DNA from: Deltaproteobacteria bacterium
GTDB taxonomy: Bacteria > Desulfobacterota > Syntrophobacteria > BM002
Assembly: GCA_020350905.1 (NCBI GenBank)
Contig: CP070843.1
Coordinates: forward strand, 1,473,379-1,479,044
DNA: 5,666 bases
Direction of reading: 5' to 3'
Part shown: one piece after another, positions 5,139 through 5,666 of the stretch
Numbering within the stretch: the stretch's first letter is position 1
Layout: each line of letters opens with the position of its first letter
Position numbers and translations under genes: made by a program
The notes under the pieces: model-generated
Database searches by the model: none
What the model was told of the DNA's origin: nothing
What the model saw: the letters and a program-made list of their open reading frames with translations, nothing else

Positions 5139-5192
5139 GCGCCCGTAGCTCAGCCTGGATAGAGCGCTGGACTACGAATCAGACGCCGGTTC
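5139..5192 (+). pseudogene. truncated tRNA-Arg (anticodon ACG) remnant
   Basis: The sequence follows tRNA-Arg closely from its 5' end: acceptor strand GCGCCCG (5139-5145), TA, then D-arm GCTC (5148-5151) paired with GAGC (5162-5165) around AGCCTGGATA. The anticodon loop is CTACGAA (5172-5178) with anticodon ACG at 5174-5176. The anticodon stem is damaged: CTGGA faces TCAGA, as if one C had been lost from TCCAG. The variable region is too short, and tRNA character ends at GGTTC (5188-5192). No matching 3' T-stem and no acceptor complement CGGGCGC follow. It cannot fold as a tRNA and is a relic, perhaps created when something joined or left at this gene. Confidence 0.75.
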
Positions 5193-5257
5193 ATGCGTAG
5201 GGTGTGAGTATCACTATATTTTCTCATTCCTTTCAATAAGTTGTCAAAAAACCTACC

Positions 5258-5377
5258 TTACTCAAATCTACCAAACTGTACCGTCAAGTCCTGACTAATA
5301 GCCTCCAGAGTTTGGCATAAGTTAGGCAACTGGTGGCTGAACCTGAATCCAAATTCCGGTAGAGATGACTGTTGCAT
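5258..5377 (-). CDS. possible small or remnant reading frame, 39 residues
   Basis: From ATG 5375-5377 this frame encodes MQQSSLPEFGFRFSHQLPNL and 19 further residues to a TAA. GAGGAA lies 9 bases before the ATG. The same frame is open further upstream to a stop at 5459-5461, with Lys/Arg-rich residues (KGRRKHK) and no upstream ATG, so it could be the C-terminal tail of a decayed gene rather than a small protein. No family is recognised. Confidence 0.25.
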   Translation of the reverse strand: MQQSSLPEFGFRFSHQLPNLCQTLEAISQDLTVQFGRFE

Positions 5378-5381
5378 GAAA

Positions 5382-5393
5382 CGAGGTTCCTCG
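5382..5393. repeat. short inverted repeat CGAGG-tt-CCTCG
   Basis: A 5-base GC-rich inverted repeat with a 2-base centre lies just upstream of the ATG at 5375-5377. On the minus strand it contains the GAGGAA that would serve as ribosome site. Its significance is unknown. Confidence 0.3.
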
Positions 5394-5472
5394 AATTTAG
5401 AAGTTATCTTTCCTGCCGCGAGTTTGTGTTTGCGCCTGCCTTTTACTGATCGTTTGGCTTATGTATTTGATC

Positions 5473-5498
5473 TGTAATAACAGTGTAACAATTTGTAA
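5473..5498 (+). repeat. three helically phased TGTAA motifs
   Basis: TGTAA occurs at 5473-5477, 5484-5488 and 5494-5498, that is at 11- and 10-base intervals, in an AT-rich stretch between the two minus-strand frames. The spacing matches one helical turn, as in multi-site operators, but three 5-base motifs can occur by chance. Confidence 0.3.
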
Positions 5499-5503
5499 TT
5501 ACG

Positions 5504-5665
5504 CTATTTTTGCATTTTATGTTCCTGCTTTTTCAGCTCCTTACAGCGCCAAATTCCGTTCCGGACGAGAATCTCCTCCGATAGTTCTGTAACCTTCCGT
5601 AAAAACGAATTAAATACAATGAGGAATGCGGAATCTACCACTAGCTCAGGTGACCTTGTCTTTCG
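5504..5665 (-). CDS. unknown protein, C-terminal part only (runs off the right edge)
   Basis: A minus-strand frame is open from the window edge for 53 codons to a TAG at 5504-5506. Its residues are protein-like: VDSAFLIVFNSFLRKVTEL, then a basic tail including KELKKQEHKMQK. No start is visible because it would lie outside the window. An open frame of this length at an edge is weak evidence, but the hydrophobic-then-basic pattern suggests a real C-terminus. No family is recognised. Confidence 0.3.
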   Translation of the reverse strand, partial: RKTRSPELVVDSAFLIVFNSFLRKVTELSEEILVRNGIWRCKELKKQEHKMQK

Positions 5666-5666
5666 G

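Larger units (their letters stand above)
5193..5666. other. right-end region without a recognised gene
   Basis: This AT-rich stretch of about 470 bases after the tRNA remnant has no recognisable conserved gene. Two minus-strand frames with protein-like residues (5258-5377 and 5504-5665) and three phased TGTAA motifs (5473-5498) are listed separately. A plus-strand ATG at 5619 opens a frame to the window end, but it has no ribosome site. Confidence 0.5.

Overview
The window reads as bacterial chromosome from an anaerobe, most likely a Desulfobacterota-type (deltaproteobacterial) sulfate reducer or syntroph. The basis is a ferredoxin-dependent 2-oxoacid oxidoreductase locus joined to surE, and a glycine-zipper protein of a kind I associate with that group. 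The lineage is an inference from gene content only.

Left part (1 to about 2590, visibly GC-rich, rightward). The window opens inside korB (beta subunit of 2-oxoglutarate/2-oxoacid:ferredoxin oxidoreductase). A 186-base spacer of degenerate inverted repeats follows, then korC (gamma subunit), and then surE (survival-protein nucleotidase), which overlaps the end of korC by 23 bases. Convergent to surE, on the minus strand, is the C-terminal part of a glycine-zipper protein. It has lost its N-terminus exactly where a 103-base repeat begins.

Middle part (about 2590 to 5015, lower GC, leftward). This block is bounded by two copies (A and C) of an unrecognised 103-base repeat in the same orientation, about 94% identical by hand alignment. 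A diverged third copy (B) lies beside A. Every copy ends in a hairpin whose stem is preserved despite base changes. Between A and C, on the minus strand, lie a MerR-type regulator with a good sigma70-like promoter, pyrE (orotate phosphoribosyltransferase, de novo pyrimidine synthesis), and a 109-residue helical protein of unknown function. The gene order suggests a small MerR-pyrE-unknown transcription unit. The flanking repeats suggest that the block could have moved or been rearranged as a unit.

Right part (5016 to 5666, AT-richer, no complete recognisable gene). It contains a promoter-like sequence followed by the 5' two thirds of a tRNA-Arg(ACG) that loses tRNA character after GGTTC. Beyond it are two short minus-strand reading frames of unknown nature, one running off the right edge. 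Overall, the right half looks like a decayed accessory or junction region beside a conserved metabolic locus. I found no complete transposase, CRISPR array or defence gene. The most distinctive unexplained element is the structured 103-base repeat family, together with the genes broken or started at its edge.
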